Assembly (NCBI RefSeq): GCF_000974445.1
Contig: NZ_BBOJ01000013.1
Location: forward strand, 214,162-278,161
DNA: 64,000 bases
Direction: 5' to 3'
From: Lentzea aerocolonigenes
GTDB taxonomy: Bacteria > Actinomycetota > Actinomycetes > Mycobacteriales > Pseudonocardiaceae
The translations under genes and the position numbers were made by a program. The notes beneath the pieces are model-generated. The model saw only the letters and a program-made list of their open reading frames with translations, was not told where the DNA came from and made no database searches. How positions within the stretch are numbered: the first letter of the stretch is position 1; each line of letters starts with the position of its first letter. This document shows positions 25,605 to 33,618 of this stretch, piece by piece.

Positions 25605-26447
25605 GTGTCCTCACGAGTAGCCGTCGTCACCGACTCGACCGCGTCACTCCCGACCCGTCTGGCGGAGCGGTTCAACATCATCACGGTGCCGATGCAGCTG
25701 AAGATCGGGTCCGAGTTGATCGACGAGGCCTACGTGCCGACGGACCGCCTGCTGCAGGCGATGGAGGCGCAGATCCCGATCACCACCCAGCCGCCGGCGC
25801 CGGACGCGTTCTTCTGGGCGTACCAGGACGCGTGGGCCAAGGGCGCGGAGACGATCGTGTCGGTGCACGTGACGCCGAAGCTCTCCCCCGCGACGGACGC
25901 GGCGAAGGCGGCCGCGGCCAAGTCGCGCGTGCCGGTGTTCATCGTCGACTCGCACTCGTCGGGCATGACGCTCGGGTTCGCCGCGCTCGCCGCGGCGCGG
26001 ATCGTGCAGACCGGCGGCAACGTCCAGCACGCCCGCAGCGTCGCCGAGCAGCGCGGGCGCGACGCCCACGTGCTGATCTACGTCGACACGCTGCAGTACC
26101 TGCGCCAGGCGGGCAGGGTCAGCGCGGCGGCGAAGCTCTTCGGCGACGCGCTCTCGGTGAAGCCGCTGCTCACCGTGGTGAACGGCGAAGTGGAGCCGTT
26201 CGACAAGGTCGTGGGCCGCGAGCGCGCGCTGGCGAAGCTCGTCGACAAGGCCGCGGCCCTGGCGCACGGGCGCGACGTGGACCTCGCGGTGGAGCACTTC
26301 GCCGCAGAGAAGGAGGGCCACCAGCTCCTCCAGCTGCTGCAGAAGCGGATCCCGCACGCGCGCGACATCGTCCTGACCCAGGTCAGCGCGGCGATCGGCG
26401 CGAACGTGGGACCGGGCGCGCTGGCCGTCACGGTCTCGCCGTTCTGA
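25605..26447 (+). CDS. DegV family fatty-acid-binding protein (copy 2)
   Basis: A 280-aa paralogue of the protein at 21279, with the same landmarks: AVVTDSTASLP, the TPKLSPATDAA block, IVDSHSSGMTLGF, IYVDTLQYLRQAGRVS and NVGPGALAVTVSP. The GTG at 25605 gives exactly the paralogue's length, although no ribosome site is obvious, so the mRNA may be leaderless or start further upstream. Two DegV genes 3.5 kb apart suggest distinct fatty acid preferences. The stop codon abuts the convergent TetR stop within the sequence TGATCA. Confidence 0.92.
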   Translation: MSSRVAVVTDSTASLPTRLAERFNIITVPMQLKIGSELIDEAYVPTDRLLQAMEAQIPITTQPPAPDAFFWAYQDAWAKGAETIVSVHVTPKLSPATDAAKAAAAKSRVPVFIVDSHSSGMTLGFAALAAARIVQTGGNVQHARSVAEQRGRDAHVLIYVDTLQYLRQAGRVSAAAKLFGDALSVKPLLTVVNGEVEPFDKVVGRERALAKLVDKAAALAHGRDVDLAVEHFAAEKEGHQLLQLLQKRIPHARDIVLTQVSAAIGANVGPGALAVTVSPF

Positions 26448-27116
26448 TCACAGACCTGAAGACAACCCCGAAGACAAGCCTGAAGACAACTCTGCGACTT
26501 CCTCCGCGAGGAGCAGTCCGGGGTCGAAGCCCATCGGCCCGAAGTGGCCGGCGAGCTCCAGGGAGAGCACGCCCTGCAGACGCGTCCAGAACGACAGTGC
26601 GCGGTGCACGGTCGGCGACGACGCGGGCAGAGCGCTCGCCCATTCGCGGTTCGTGCCGAGCAGCACGTCGAACGGCGTCTTCGGCTGGTCCGACGGATCC
26701 GCGCAGACCTCCAGCAGCACCGCCAGGATCTCGTTCGAGATCGCGGTGATCTCGTCGGGCGCGTGGTAGCCGGGCACCGGCGTGCCGTAGATCAACAGGT
26801 ACCGGTGCGGGTCGCTCAGAGCCCACTTCCTGATCACCGCGGCGAGCGCCACCGCGGTGGTGCCGGCCTCGAACGCGGCGCGGACGGTGTCGGCGAGACT
26901 GCGGTAGGCGTCCCGGATGAGTTCGGTGATCAGCTCGTCGCGACCGGAGAAGTACCGGTAGAGGGCCGGCCCGCTCATGCCCATCTCTTTGGCGATGGCG
27001 TTGAGTGACAACGTTGTCACCCCTGCTCCGGCGATCTGCGACCACGCGTGCCGCTTGACCTCATCGCGCACCTGAGCCCGATAGCGCTCGCGCGGCTTAC
27101 GCACCGACTCCGTCAT
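26448..27116 (-). CDS. TetR family transcriptional regulator
   Basis: A 222-aa repressor-type protein. The N-terminal HTH is clear: AWSQIAGAGVTTLSLNAIAKEMGMSG in parts, with ALYRYFSGRDELITELI as recognition helix and following helix. The C-terminal ligand domain belongs to the WHG-type group (LLIYGTPVPGYHAP). The extreme C-terminus is three repeats of SSGL, encoded by three 12-bp direct repeats (26455-26490), an apparent recent expansion. It is divergent from a small membrane protein gene, and a palindrome in the shared gap is its likely operator. Confidence 0.9.
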   Translation of the reverse strand: MTESVRKPRERYRAQVRDEVKRHAWSQIAGAGVTTLSLNAIAKEMGMSGPALYRYFSGRDELITELIRDAYRSLADTVRAAFEAGTTAVALAAVIRKWALSDPHRYLLIYGTPVPGYHAPDEITAISNEILAVLLEVCADPSDQPKTPFDVLLGTNREWASALPASSPTVHRALSFWTRLQGVLSLELAGHFGPMGFDPGLLLAEEVAELSSGLSSGLSSGL

Positions 27117-27185
27117 GGTTAGACCCTCTCACATTCGCTATTGACACTCACGGGCGCATCAGCCTAGCTTCAGCTTGTCACCACA

Positions 27186-27200
27186 GTTAGAGGCTATAAC
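27186..27200. promoter_or_regulatory. Candidate TetR operator
   Basis: The 15-bp sequence GTTAGAGGCTATAAC is a palindrome with one mismatched pair, located between the divergent TetR gene (start 27116) and the membrane protein gene (start 27232). It contains a possible -10 hexamer TATAAC, so binding would block transcription of the membrane gene. Confidence 0.45.
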
Positions 27201-27231
27201 TACAGCGACCACCCGTAACGATGGTGAGATC

Positions 27232-27579
27232 ATGTCTGTCAACATCCGCACGTCCGCCACTCCGTCGACGTCGACTCTCGTCGCGGCCTGGGCCGCCCCG
27301 GTCATGGTCATCGGCCAGTTCGGCCTGCTCTCCGGCATTCCGATCGCCGTCGTGCTCGTCGCGAGCCTGCGCGACCGCCGTTCGACAGCACTGCGCTGGT
27401 GGGCAGGAGCCCTCGCGTTGGCCTACGCCACCCCGCTGACGACGTGGCTCGCCGGACCGAGCGAGGCACCGAGCCTGTCCAAGTACATGGACACCACGCC
27501 GACCGCGTTGCTCGCCGGAACCGGAGTCGCGGCAGCCATCGCGCACCAGGTAGTTCGCAGGCGCTCTACTGGCAAGTAA
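27232..27579 (+). CDS. Small membrane protein, 115 aa, divergent from TetR
   Basis: Three hydrophobic segments (LVAAWAAPVMVIGQFGLLSGIPIAV in part, WWAGALALAYATPLTTWL and ALLAGTGVAAAIAHQVV) separated by short basic loops. The family is not named. ATG 27232 is used; an upstream in-frame ATG at 27175 would cover the candidate operator and is disfavoured. As the divergent neighbour of a TetR gene it is the probable regulatory target, perhaps a small exporter component or membrane stress protein. Confidence 0.7.
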   Translation: MSVNIRTSATPSTSTLVAAWAAPVMVIGQFGLLSGIPIAVVLVASLRDRRSTALRWWAGALALAYATPLTTWLAGPSEAPSLSKYMDTTPTALLAGTGVAAAIAHQVVRRRSTGK

Positions 27580-27588
27580 CCTGGCCGC

Positions 27589-28317
27589 GTGACCCTCCCC
27601 CTGACCGGCGAACGCACGGTGCCCGGCATCGCCGAGGAGAACTACTGGTTCCGCCGCCACGAGGCCGCGTATCTGCACCTCATCGGCCACTGCGCGGACG
27701 CCGTCGTGCTGGAGGCGGGCTGCGGCGAGGGCTACGGCGCCCAGCTGATCCGCACGGTCGCGCGGCGGGTGGTCGCGCTCGACTACGACGAGCTCACCTC
27801 GCAGCACGTCGCCCGCGCGTACCCGCAGCTGAACGTGCTGCGCGGCAACCTCGCGACCCTGCCGTTGCGCGACGGCGCGGTCGACGTCGTGGCGAACCTG
27901 CAGGTCATCGAGCACCTGTGGGACCAGGAGGGGTTCCTGGCGGAGTGCCGCAGGGTGCTGCGTCCAGGCGGGACGCTCATCGTGACCACCCCGAACAGGC
28001 TGACGTTCTCCCCCGGTCAGGACACCCCGCTGAACCCGTTCCACACCAGGGAGCTCGCACCGTCCGAACTGGACGAGATGCTGCGCGAGGCTGGTTTCCG
28101 GGTTGACGAACTGACGGGGCTGCGTCACGGACGCAGGCTTGACTCTCTCCTCAACGGACAGATCATCAGTGCACAGGTCGAAGTCGCCCTGTCCGGTGCG
28201 CCGTGGCCGGCCGAGCTGAAGGAGGCTGTCGAGTCGGTGACGGTGGAGGACTTCGACATCACGCCCGAGGACATGGACACCAGCCTCGACCTCGTGGCCG
28301 TGGCGGTGCGCGCGTGA
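27589..28317 (+). CDS. SAM-dependent methyltransferase, Rv3030-like
   Basis: A 242-aa class I methyltransferase. Motif I is VLEAGCGEGYGAQLI, with the acidic end of strand 2 in VVALDYDELTS, then LPLRDGAVDVVANLQVIEHL and RVLRPGGTLIVTTPNR. The N-terminus LTGERTVPGIAEENYWFRRH is typical of this subgroup. In M. tuberculosis the orthologous position (Rv3030) starts the 6-O-methylglucose lipopolysaccharide cluster, and a sugar O-methyltransferase role is proposed there. GTG 27589; it overlaps the GH57 gene by 4 bp (GTGA). Confidence 0.85.
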   Translation: MTLPLTGERTVPGIAEENYWFRRHEAAYLHLIGHCADAVVLEAGCGEGYGAQLIRTVARRVVALDYDELTSQHVARAYPQLNVLRGNLATLPLRDGAVDVVANLQVIEHLWDQEGFLAECRRVLRPGGTLIVTTPNRLTFSPGQDTPLNPFHTRELAPSELDEMLREAGFRVDELTGLRHGRRLDSLLNGQIISAQVEVALSGAPWPAELKEAVESVTVEDFDITPEDMDTSLDLVAVAVRA

Positions 28318-29777
28318 CCCGACAGAAAACAGAAGGAACGTTCTGCCTGGTCCTGCACAGCCATCTGCCCTGGCTCGCGCACCACGGCGCGTGGCCGGTC
28401 GGCGAGGAGTGGCTCTACCAGGCGTGGGCCCACTCGTACCTGCCCGTCGTGGACATGCTGCGCCGGTTCGCCGACGAGGGCCGCTCGGACGTGCTGACGC
28501 TCGGTGTCACGCCGATCCTGGCCGCACAGCTGGATGACCCGTACTGCTTGCGCGGCATGCACGACTGGCTCGGCAACTGGCACCTGCGCTCGCACTTCGC
28601 GGGCGAACGGCTGCCGGAGCTGTCCACGTACGAGCACCGCGCGTCGTCCTGGGCGTTGGACCAGTTCGAAACCCAGTGGCGCCACGGGTTCTCACCCGTG
28701 CTGCGGTCCCTTGTGGACTCATCGACGATCGAGCTGCTCGGCGGGCCGGCGACGCACCCCTTCCAGCCGTTGCTGGACCCGAAAGTGCGGTCGTTCGCAC
28801 TGCGGACCGGCCTGGACGACACGGCGTTGCGCATCGGCCGTGCGCCGGAAGGGATCTGGGCGCCGGAGTGCGGTTACTCGCCTGGCATGGAGGCGGGGTA
28901 TGCGGCGGCGGGCGTGCGGCGGTTCATGGTCGACGGGCCCGCGCTGCACGGCGACACCTCGTCGGCGCATCCCGTCGGATCGTCGGACGTGCTGGCGTTC
29001 GGGCGTGATCTCGAGGTCTCGTACCGGGTCTGGTCGCCGAAGGTCGGCTATCCGGGCGATCCCGCGTACCGGGATTTTCACACCTACGACCACCCCACGG
29101 GCCTGAAGCCGTCGCGGGTGACCGGCAAGCACGTGGCGCCGGAGGACAAGCGGCCCTACGACCCGCTGCTGGCGCGCGAAGCGATCTCACGCCACGTTGA
29201 CGACTTCGTCGAGACGGTGGTGCGGCGGTTGCGGGCGATCGACGGCGGACTGGTCGTCGCGGCGTACGACACCGAGCTGTACGGGCACTGGTGGCACGAA
29301 GGTCCGTTGTGGCTGGAGGCCGTGCTGCGCGCGCTGCCGGAAGCGGGCGTGCGCGTGACGACGTTGCGGGGCGCGGTCGAGGCCGGGCACGTGGGTGCGC
29401 CGGTCGAGCTGCCGGCGTCGTCGTGGGGCAGCGGCAAGGACTGGCGGGTGTGGGACGGCGCGCAGGTGTCGGACATCGTGTCGCTCAACGAGTCGGTGCA
29501 ACGGGAACTGCTGGGCCTGGACTTCTCTTCCGAGGTGCGGGATCCGGTGCTGGACCAGGCGGTGCGCGAGGCGCTGCTGGCGTTGTCGAGCGACTGGGCC
29601 TTCATGGTCACGAAGGACTCGGCCGCCGACTACGCCCGCTACCGCGCGAAGATTCACAGCGATCGCTTCAGCGAGCTCGCGGCGTTGACGCGGAGCGGTC
29701 GTGGACGTGCGAGGGCGGCGGAACTCCGCGCGGCGGACGGCCCGTTCGGGCATCTGGACGCGCGAGGAATGAGGTAA
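28314..29777 (+). CDS. GH57 alpha-glucan branching enzyme-like protein, Rv3031-type
   Basis: A 487-aa family 57 glycoside hydrolase, most likely a 1,4-alpha-glucan branching enzyme. LVLHSHLPWL at the N-terminus carries the conserved His pair. The nucleophile is Glu185 in GIWAPECGYSPG and the acid Asp319 in VAAYDTELYGHWW. The C-terminal helical domain contains SSDWAFMVTKDSAADYAR. Start GTG 28314 overlaps the methyltransferase stop. In mycobacteria the orthologue is placed in methylglucose lipopolysaccharide synthesis. The next gene follows after 4 nt, so the three are one operon. Confidence 0.9.
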   Translation: MTRQKTEGTFCLVLHSHLPWLAHHGAWPVGEEWLYQAWAHSYLPVVDMLRRFADEGRSDVLTLGVTPILAAQLDDPYCLRGMHDWLGNWHLRSHFAGERLPELSTYEHRASSWALDQFETQWRHGFSPVLRSLVDSSTIELLGGPATHPFQPLLDPKVRSFALRTGLDDTALRIGRAPEGIWAPECGYSPGMEAGYAAAGVRRFMVDGPALHGDTSSAHPVGSSDVLAFGRDLEVSYRVWSPKVGYPGDPAYRDFHTYDHPTGLKPSRVTGKHVAPEDKRPYDPLLAREAISRHVDDFVETVVRRLRAIDGGLVVAAYDTELYGHWWHEGPLWLEAVLRALPEAGVRVTTLRGAVEAGHVGAPVELPASSWGSGKDWRVWDGAQVSDIVSLNESVQRELLGLDFSSEVRDPVLDQAVREALLALSSDWAFMVTKDSAADYARYRAKIHSDRFSELAALTRSGRGRARAAELRAADGPFGHLDARGMR

Positions 29778-29781
29778 CGGG

Positions 29782-31029
29782 ATGCGCGTGCTGATGTTGT
29801 CGTGGGAGTACCCGCCGGTGGTCGTCGGCGGACTGGGCAGGCACGTCCACGCGCTCGCGACACAGCTGGCCGCGCAGGGGCACGAGGTCGTCGTGCTGTG
29901 CCGTCAGGAGGCCGGTACCGACGCGGTCACGCACCCGACCACCGACCTGGTGAGCGAGGGCGTGCGGCTGATCCGCGTCGCCGAGGATCCCGCGCACCTC
30001 GTGTTCGAGAAGGACCTCGTGGCGTGGACGCTCGCCATGGGACACGCGATGACCCGCGCGGGGCTCTCGCTGGGCTCGTGGCGGCCGGACGTCGTGCACG
30101 CGCACGACTGGCTGGTCACGCACCCGGCGGTCGCGCTGGCGGAGGCGTTCGGCGTGCCGCTGGTGGCCACGATCCACGCGACCGAGGCCGGCCGGCACTC
30201 GGGCTGGCTGTCCCACCCGCTGAACCAGCAGGTCCACTCGGTGGAGTGGTGGCTCGCGAACCGCGCGGACTCGCTGATCACGTGCTCGTCGGCCATGCGA
30301 CGCGAGGTGGCGCATCTGTTCGATGTGGACACCGCCGACGTTTCCGTGCTGCACAACGGCATCGAGCCGGGCGGCTGGAAGGTGCGGGCGAAGGACGTCG
30401 GTGCGGCACGGCGCACGTACTCGCCGCACGGCGATCCTTTGCTGCTCTTCTTCGGCAGGATCGAGTGGGAGAAGGGCATCCAGGACCTGATCGCCGCGCT
30501 CCCCCGGATCCGCCGCACCTTCCGCGGCACGCGCGTTGTCGTGGCCGGCGGCGGTTCGCAGACCGAGTGGCTCAAGGAGCAGGCGCGCAAGCACCGCGTG
30601 CTGCGGGCCGTCGAGTTCGTCGGGCACCTCTCCGACAGGTCACTGGCGGCGTTGCTCACGGCCGCCAACGCCGTCGTGCTGCCGTCCCGCTACGAGCCGT
30701 TCGGGATCGTGGCCCTGGAGGCGGCGGCGGCGGGAACGCCACTGGTCGCGTCGACCGCCGGCGGTCTCGGCGAGGTGGTCCTGGACGGCGTGACGGGTCT
30801 GTCGTTCGCTCCCGGTGACGTGGACGGTCTCGCCCGCGCCGTGCGTGACGTGCTGTCCGACCCGGCGGCGGCCGCTGGACGTGCCCGTGCCGCGAAAGCC
30901 CGGCTGGCCACGGACTTCAACTGGGCGAGCATCGCGTCCGACACGGCGGAGGTCTACGCGGCCGCCGTCGTGCGCGAGCCACGCGTCCTCGGCCGGCCCA
31001 AGATCGCGACCGGAAATCTGTTCACCTAG
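29782..31029 (+). CDS. GT4 glycosyltransferase, alpha-(1,4)-glucan type, Rv3032-like
   Basis: A 415-aa retaining GT-B glycosyltransferase. The N-terminal loop SWEYPPVVVGGLGRHVHAL is glycogen-synthase-like, HAHDWLVTHPAVAL follows, and the C-terminal half has FFGRIEWEKGIQDLI and the EX7E motif in SRYEPFGIVALEAAAAGTP. The orthologue in M. tuberculosis elongates the alpha-1,4-glucan backbone of methylglucose lipopolysaccharide and contributes to glycogen. ATG 29782 starts 4 nt after the GH57 stop. Donor specificity (UDP- or ADP-glucose) cannot be read. Confidence 0.9.
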   Translation: MRVLMLSWEYPPVVVGGLGRHVHALATQLAAQGHEVVVLCRQEAGTDAVTHPTTDLVSEGVRLIRVAEDPAHLVFEKDLVAWTLAMGHAMTRAGLSLGSWRPDVVHAHDWLVTHPAVALAEAFGVPLVATIHATEAGRHSGWLSHPLNQQVHSVEWWLANRADSLITCSSAMRREVAHLFDVDTADVSVLHNGIEPGGWKVRAKDVGAARRTYSPHGDPLLLFFGRIEWEKGIQDLIAALPRIRRTFRGTRVVVAGGGSQTEWLKEQARKHRVLRAVEFVGHLSDRSLAALLTAANAVVLPSRYEPFGIVALEAAAAGTPLVASTAGGLGEVVLDGVTGLSFAPGDVDGLARAVRDVLSDPAAAAGRARAAKARLATDFNWASIASDTAEVYAAAVVREPRVLGRPKIATGNLFT

Positions 31030-31077
31030 ATCCGCTACAGTCGCCGGTCCCGTGAACAACAGGTGACCGAGGACTGA

Positions 31078-31833
31078 ATGAAATACCAACGCTTCGTGGC
31101 CATCGGAGACAGCTGCGCCGAGGGCCTGGACGACCTGCTTCCCGACGGCCGGTACCGCGGCTGGGCGGACCGCGTCGCTTCGGTGCTGGACGCGCCGGGC
31201 TTCCGCTACGCCAACCTGGCCGTGCGCGGCCGTCGCCTCGACCAGATGCTGGTGGAGCAGGTCCCGTCCGCCGCGACGTTGAAGCCGGACCTGGTGGCGG
31301 TGTTCGGCGGCGGCAACGACGTGATGTCGGGCGCGTCCGCTGCTCAGATCGAGCAACGGGTCGATGCGCTCGTTCGTGCCGTGACGTCGTTCGCGCCGAC
31401 CGTCGCCGTGTTCACGTTGAGCGACGTCTCGCACCGCATGCCGTTCGGCTGGCGCGTGAGGCCGCGGATCGAGGCGTTGAACGCGGCCGTTCGTGCTGCT
31501 GCTGTGCGGTACAGCGCTCTGCTGGTCGACGTCGAGGCCGACGAGTGCGTGCACGACTCCCGCTACTTCGGCCCGGACCGCCTGCACCTGTCGTCGTTGG
31601 GGCACCGGCGGTTGGCGGGGCACCTGTTGTCGGCGCTGGAGATCCCGTTCGACTCCTCGTGGCTCGCGCCGCTGGACGGTGCCGCGGCGCCGGCGTCGTT
31701 GCTGGACCACTGGCGGTGGCTGCGCGACCAGGTGCTGCCGGTGGCGTACACGCGGACGCGGAACAAGCTGATCGGACGGCAGCCGGGCGACGGTTTCAGG
31801 CCGAAGCGTCCGACGCTTCTTCCGCTCGCTTAG
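31078..31833 (+). CDS. SGNH/GDSL hydrolase
   Basis: A 251-aa esterase-fold protein without signal peptide. Block I FVAIGDSCAEGLDD carries the catalytic Ser, RGRRLDQML is block II-like, FGGGNDVM gives the block III Asn, and DRLHLSSLGHRRLAGHLL supplies the block V Asp and His. All catalytic residues are present. It lies 48 nt after the glycosyltransferase gene and overlaps the acyltransferase gene tail-to-tail by 38 bp. Between a polysaccharide GT and an acyltransferase, trimming or transferring acyl groups on the glucan is a reasonable but untested role. Confidence 0.9.
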   Translation: MKYQRFVAIGDSCAEGLDDLLPDGRYRGWADRVASVLDAPGFRYANLAVRGRRLDQMLVEQVPSAATLKPDLVAVFGGGNDVMSGASAAQIEQRVDALVRAVTSFAPTVAVFTLSDVSHRMPFGWRVRPRIEALNAAVRAAAVRYSALLVDVEADECVHDSRYFGPDRLHLSSLGHRRLAGHLLSALEIPFDSSWLAPLDGAAAPASLLDHWRWLRDQVLPVAYTRTRNKLIGRQPGDGFRPKRPTLLPLA

Positions 31834-32557
31834 CCAGCGCCTCCTTGGCCTTGCGCGCCATGTCCGCGATGTCCGCCCGCCGCTGGGCATCGGCCTCGTA
31901 GTCGGCACGCCGGTCCCGCACGACCCGGGCCGGCATGCCCACCGCGATCTTGAAGTCCGGCACGTCCCCGCGCACCACCGCATGCGCCCCGAGTACGCAC
32001 CCGCGCCCGACCCGCGTGCCGCGCAGCACGGTCACCTTGGCCCCGAGCCAGCAGTCGGGCCCGATGCGGACCGGCGACTTCACGATGCCCTGATCCTTGA
32101 TCGGCAGGGTGATGTCCTCGGTCTTGTGGTCGAAGTCGCAGATGTAGACCCAGTCCGCGACGAGGCTGGAGGCGCCGATCTCGATGTCGAGGTAGCAGTT
32201 GACCGCGTTGTCCTTGCCGAACACGACCTTGTCGCCGATGCGCAACGACCCCTCGTGGCACCGGATGGCGTTGCCGTCCCCGATGTGCACCCAGCGCCCG
32301 ATCTCCAGCCGGCCGTAGCCGGGGCGGGCCATGACGTCGACGCGCTTGCCGAAGAACACCATGCCGCGCAGCACCACGTGGGGGTTGAGCAGGCGGAACT
32401 TCAGCAGGCGGTAGTACCGGACGAGGTACCACGGGGTGTAAGCGCGGTGGCGCAGGACCCAGCGCAGGGAGGCCATCGTGAGGAAGCGGGCCTGCTGGGG
32501 GTCGCGGCGCGACCTGGCCCACCGAGTCCACACCGGAGCGCCCCACATGGAAGTCAT
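31796..32557 (-). CDS. Left-handed beta-helix (hexapeptide) acyltransferase, Rv3034c-like
   Basis: A 253-aa acyltransferase with hexapeptide repeats: RLEIGRWVHIGDGNAIRCHE, LRIGDKVVFGKDNAVNC, VRIGPDCWLGAKVTVLRG and TRVGRGCVLGAHAVVRGDVP, followed by GMPARVVRDR. The catalytic His is probably the one in ICDFDHKTED. Its place next to the GT4/GH57 genes matches Rv3034c in the mycobacterial methylglucose lipopolysaccharide region, so acylation of the polysaccharide is the leading idea. ATG 32557 lies only 5 bp from the att repeat of the integrated element, so its original promoter has been displaced. Confidence 0.9.
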   Translation of the reverse strand: MTSMWGAPVWTRWARSRRDPQQARFLTMASLRWVLRHRAYTPWYLVRYYRLLKFRLLNPHVVLRGMVFFGKRVDVMARPGYGRLEIGRWVHIGDGNAIRCHEGSLRIGDKVVFGKDNAVNCYLDIEIGASSLVADWVYICDFDHKTEDITLPIKDQGIVKSPVRIGPDCWLGAKVTVLRGTRVGRGCVLGAHAVVRGDVPDFKIAVGMPARVVRDRRADYEADAQRRADIADMARKAKEALAKRAEEASDASA

Positions 32558-32562
32558 GCGGG

Positions 32563-32596
32563 GACTCTAGCTTTTGACCTCTGCTGCTCTCGACGC
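32563..32596. repeat. attL-like site: core plus left-end repeat, copy 1
   Basis: A 34-bp sequence beginning with the core GACTCTA and ending CTCTCGACGC, identical to 36296-36329. The left flank is chromosomal (start of the acyltransferase gene) and the right flank is element DNA. Confidence 0.85.
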
Positions 32597-32960
32597 GCCC
32601 TTGGCCTGACCTGCTGGTTTCTTCCTCGTTGTATCCGGTCAGATCCGGTCGGTTCTGGACCTCTGACGGCCTGGAGACGGCCTGGAACTCGACCTTCACG
32701 GCCCCTCGTGCCCGCTCCTTGGTACGGACCGATGAGCCGTTCTGGCATGGGCTGAGGGGCTCGACGAACGTCGGGATGAGGCTGACGGCAGAGCGGAACG
32801 AGGGCATCAAGCGCACAGGCTCCGTCTGCTTAGCGGCTGGCAGCGTTGCCAAGGCCTGAGGGGCCTGGCGGCTCGTCCATCTCACGGCCTGCGCCTCGAG
32901 CTCGTAGGTGCCCCAGAGGGAGAGCTGTCCGGCGGGGGCGTGGTGGCGGCGAGTCCTCAT
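32563..32960 (-). CDS. Possible element-borne small protein whose 3' end crosses the att site
   Basis: ATG 32960 has a good ribosome site (AGGAG, 9 nt upstream on the minus strand). The product begins MRTRRHHAPAGQLSLWG and is basic and Pro/Ala-rich with no domain I can name. The frame has no stop before the att repeat and runs on into the acyltransferase gene in a different frame, so its natural C-terminus is lost or altered by integration. In a circular or tandem form the frame would instead continue into the other element end and stop soon after (as near 36247). It could be an excision or maintenance protein of the element; this is a guess. Confidence 0.3.
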
Positions 32961-33036
32961 GATCGGCGCTCCTGCGGTCGAAGGGTTTGAGTGGGGCGGT
33001 GGCTGTTCGCCCCCGCTCCCTCGGCCCTGGCCGCAG

Positions 33037-33126
33037 TTAGCACCGTGTCGTTGGTGTCAAGGGTGGGCCTTGGCCCATCGCGCAGCGACGCCGTAGGCGC
33101 CCTTGATACCGGCGGCACGGTGCTAA
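33037..33126. repeat. Large interrupted inverted repeat in element A
   Basis: Arms 33037-33063 and 33100-33126 (27 nt each) pair over two 11-bp blocks: TTAGCACCGTG is exact and GGTGTCAAGGG has one mismatch. The blocks are separated by 5-nt internal spacers on both sides, with a 36-nt loop. The structure is too long for a simple terminator. It may be an element origin, a regulatory RNA or a binding site. Confidence 0.75.
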
Positions 33127-33554
33127 ACGATCTGGCCTCCGTGGGAGGAGCCAGCGCCTGTGAGCTGCGCGTTTGCGGGCAATTCCGCGGTGAGATCAAT
33201 CGGCTTTCATGGAGCTCGCGGCCGGCCTGTGTGGCCGCTGCTGGTGGCGCGCGGGCTCGGCCACCTGCGCGCGCTCCCGCGCGGGGCCGACGGGCGGAGC
33301 GAAGCGGGAGCCCGGCGTGTCCCGATGCGGGGAGCGGGCGCAACGGTGGGCGGTGTCAGCGCGAGACGCCCGCCCGCGCGCCGCCAGCGGCGGCGCGCCT
33401 TGATCCCATAAAGCCGAATTCAGCAACAAGGAGTACAGCTGGTCATCAGTTCGCCGTTGATATCCGCACACTACGATCGTAAGTGCCCTCGGAAGGCGGC
33501 ATCCGAGAGCCGACCCAGATGGCACGAGATTGACCGACAGCAGAAATATCCATT

Positions 33555-33582
33555 TTGATCACGTCGCAGAAGCGGCTAGCAT
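33555..33582 (+). promoter_or_regulatory. Candidate promoter of the HEPN-like gene
   Basis: TTGATC (33555-33560) and TAGCAT (33577-33582) are separated by 16 bp and lie 36 bp upstream of the proposed TTG start, in AT-rich DNA. The match to sigma-70-type promoters is fair. Confidence 0.4.
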
Positions 33583-33618
33583 GGTTGCCCACATCGCCAT
33601 CGAGGCCTAGGGGTAGAG

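Larger units (their letters stand above)
32961..33618. other. Element A region without recognised genes
   Basis: Apart from the inverted repeat at 33037-33126 and a possible promoter at 33555-33582, this 0.65-kb stretch has only short, low-quality reading frames. The section 33200-33410 is very GC-rich with several short inverted repeats; the stretch from about 33410 on becomes AT-rich towards the HEPN-like gene. Confidence 0.6.

Noticed and set aside
32540..32600. tRNA gene as the integration target
   Set aside because: No tRNA-like fold or CCA-type 3' end is visible around any of the three cores.
33000..33420. CRISPR array or repeat cluster in the GC-rich part of element A
   Set aside because: Only inverted repeats are seen; there are no regularly spaced direct repeats with spacers and no cas genes.
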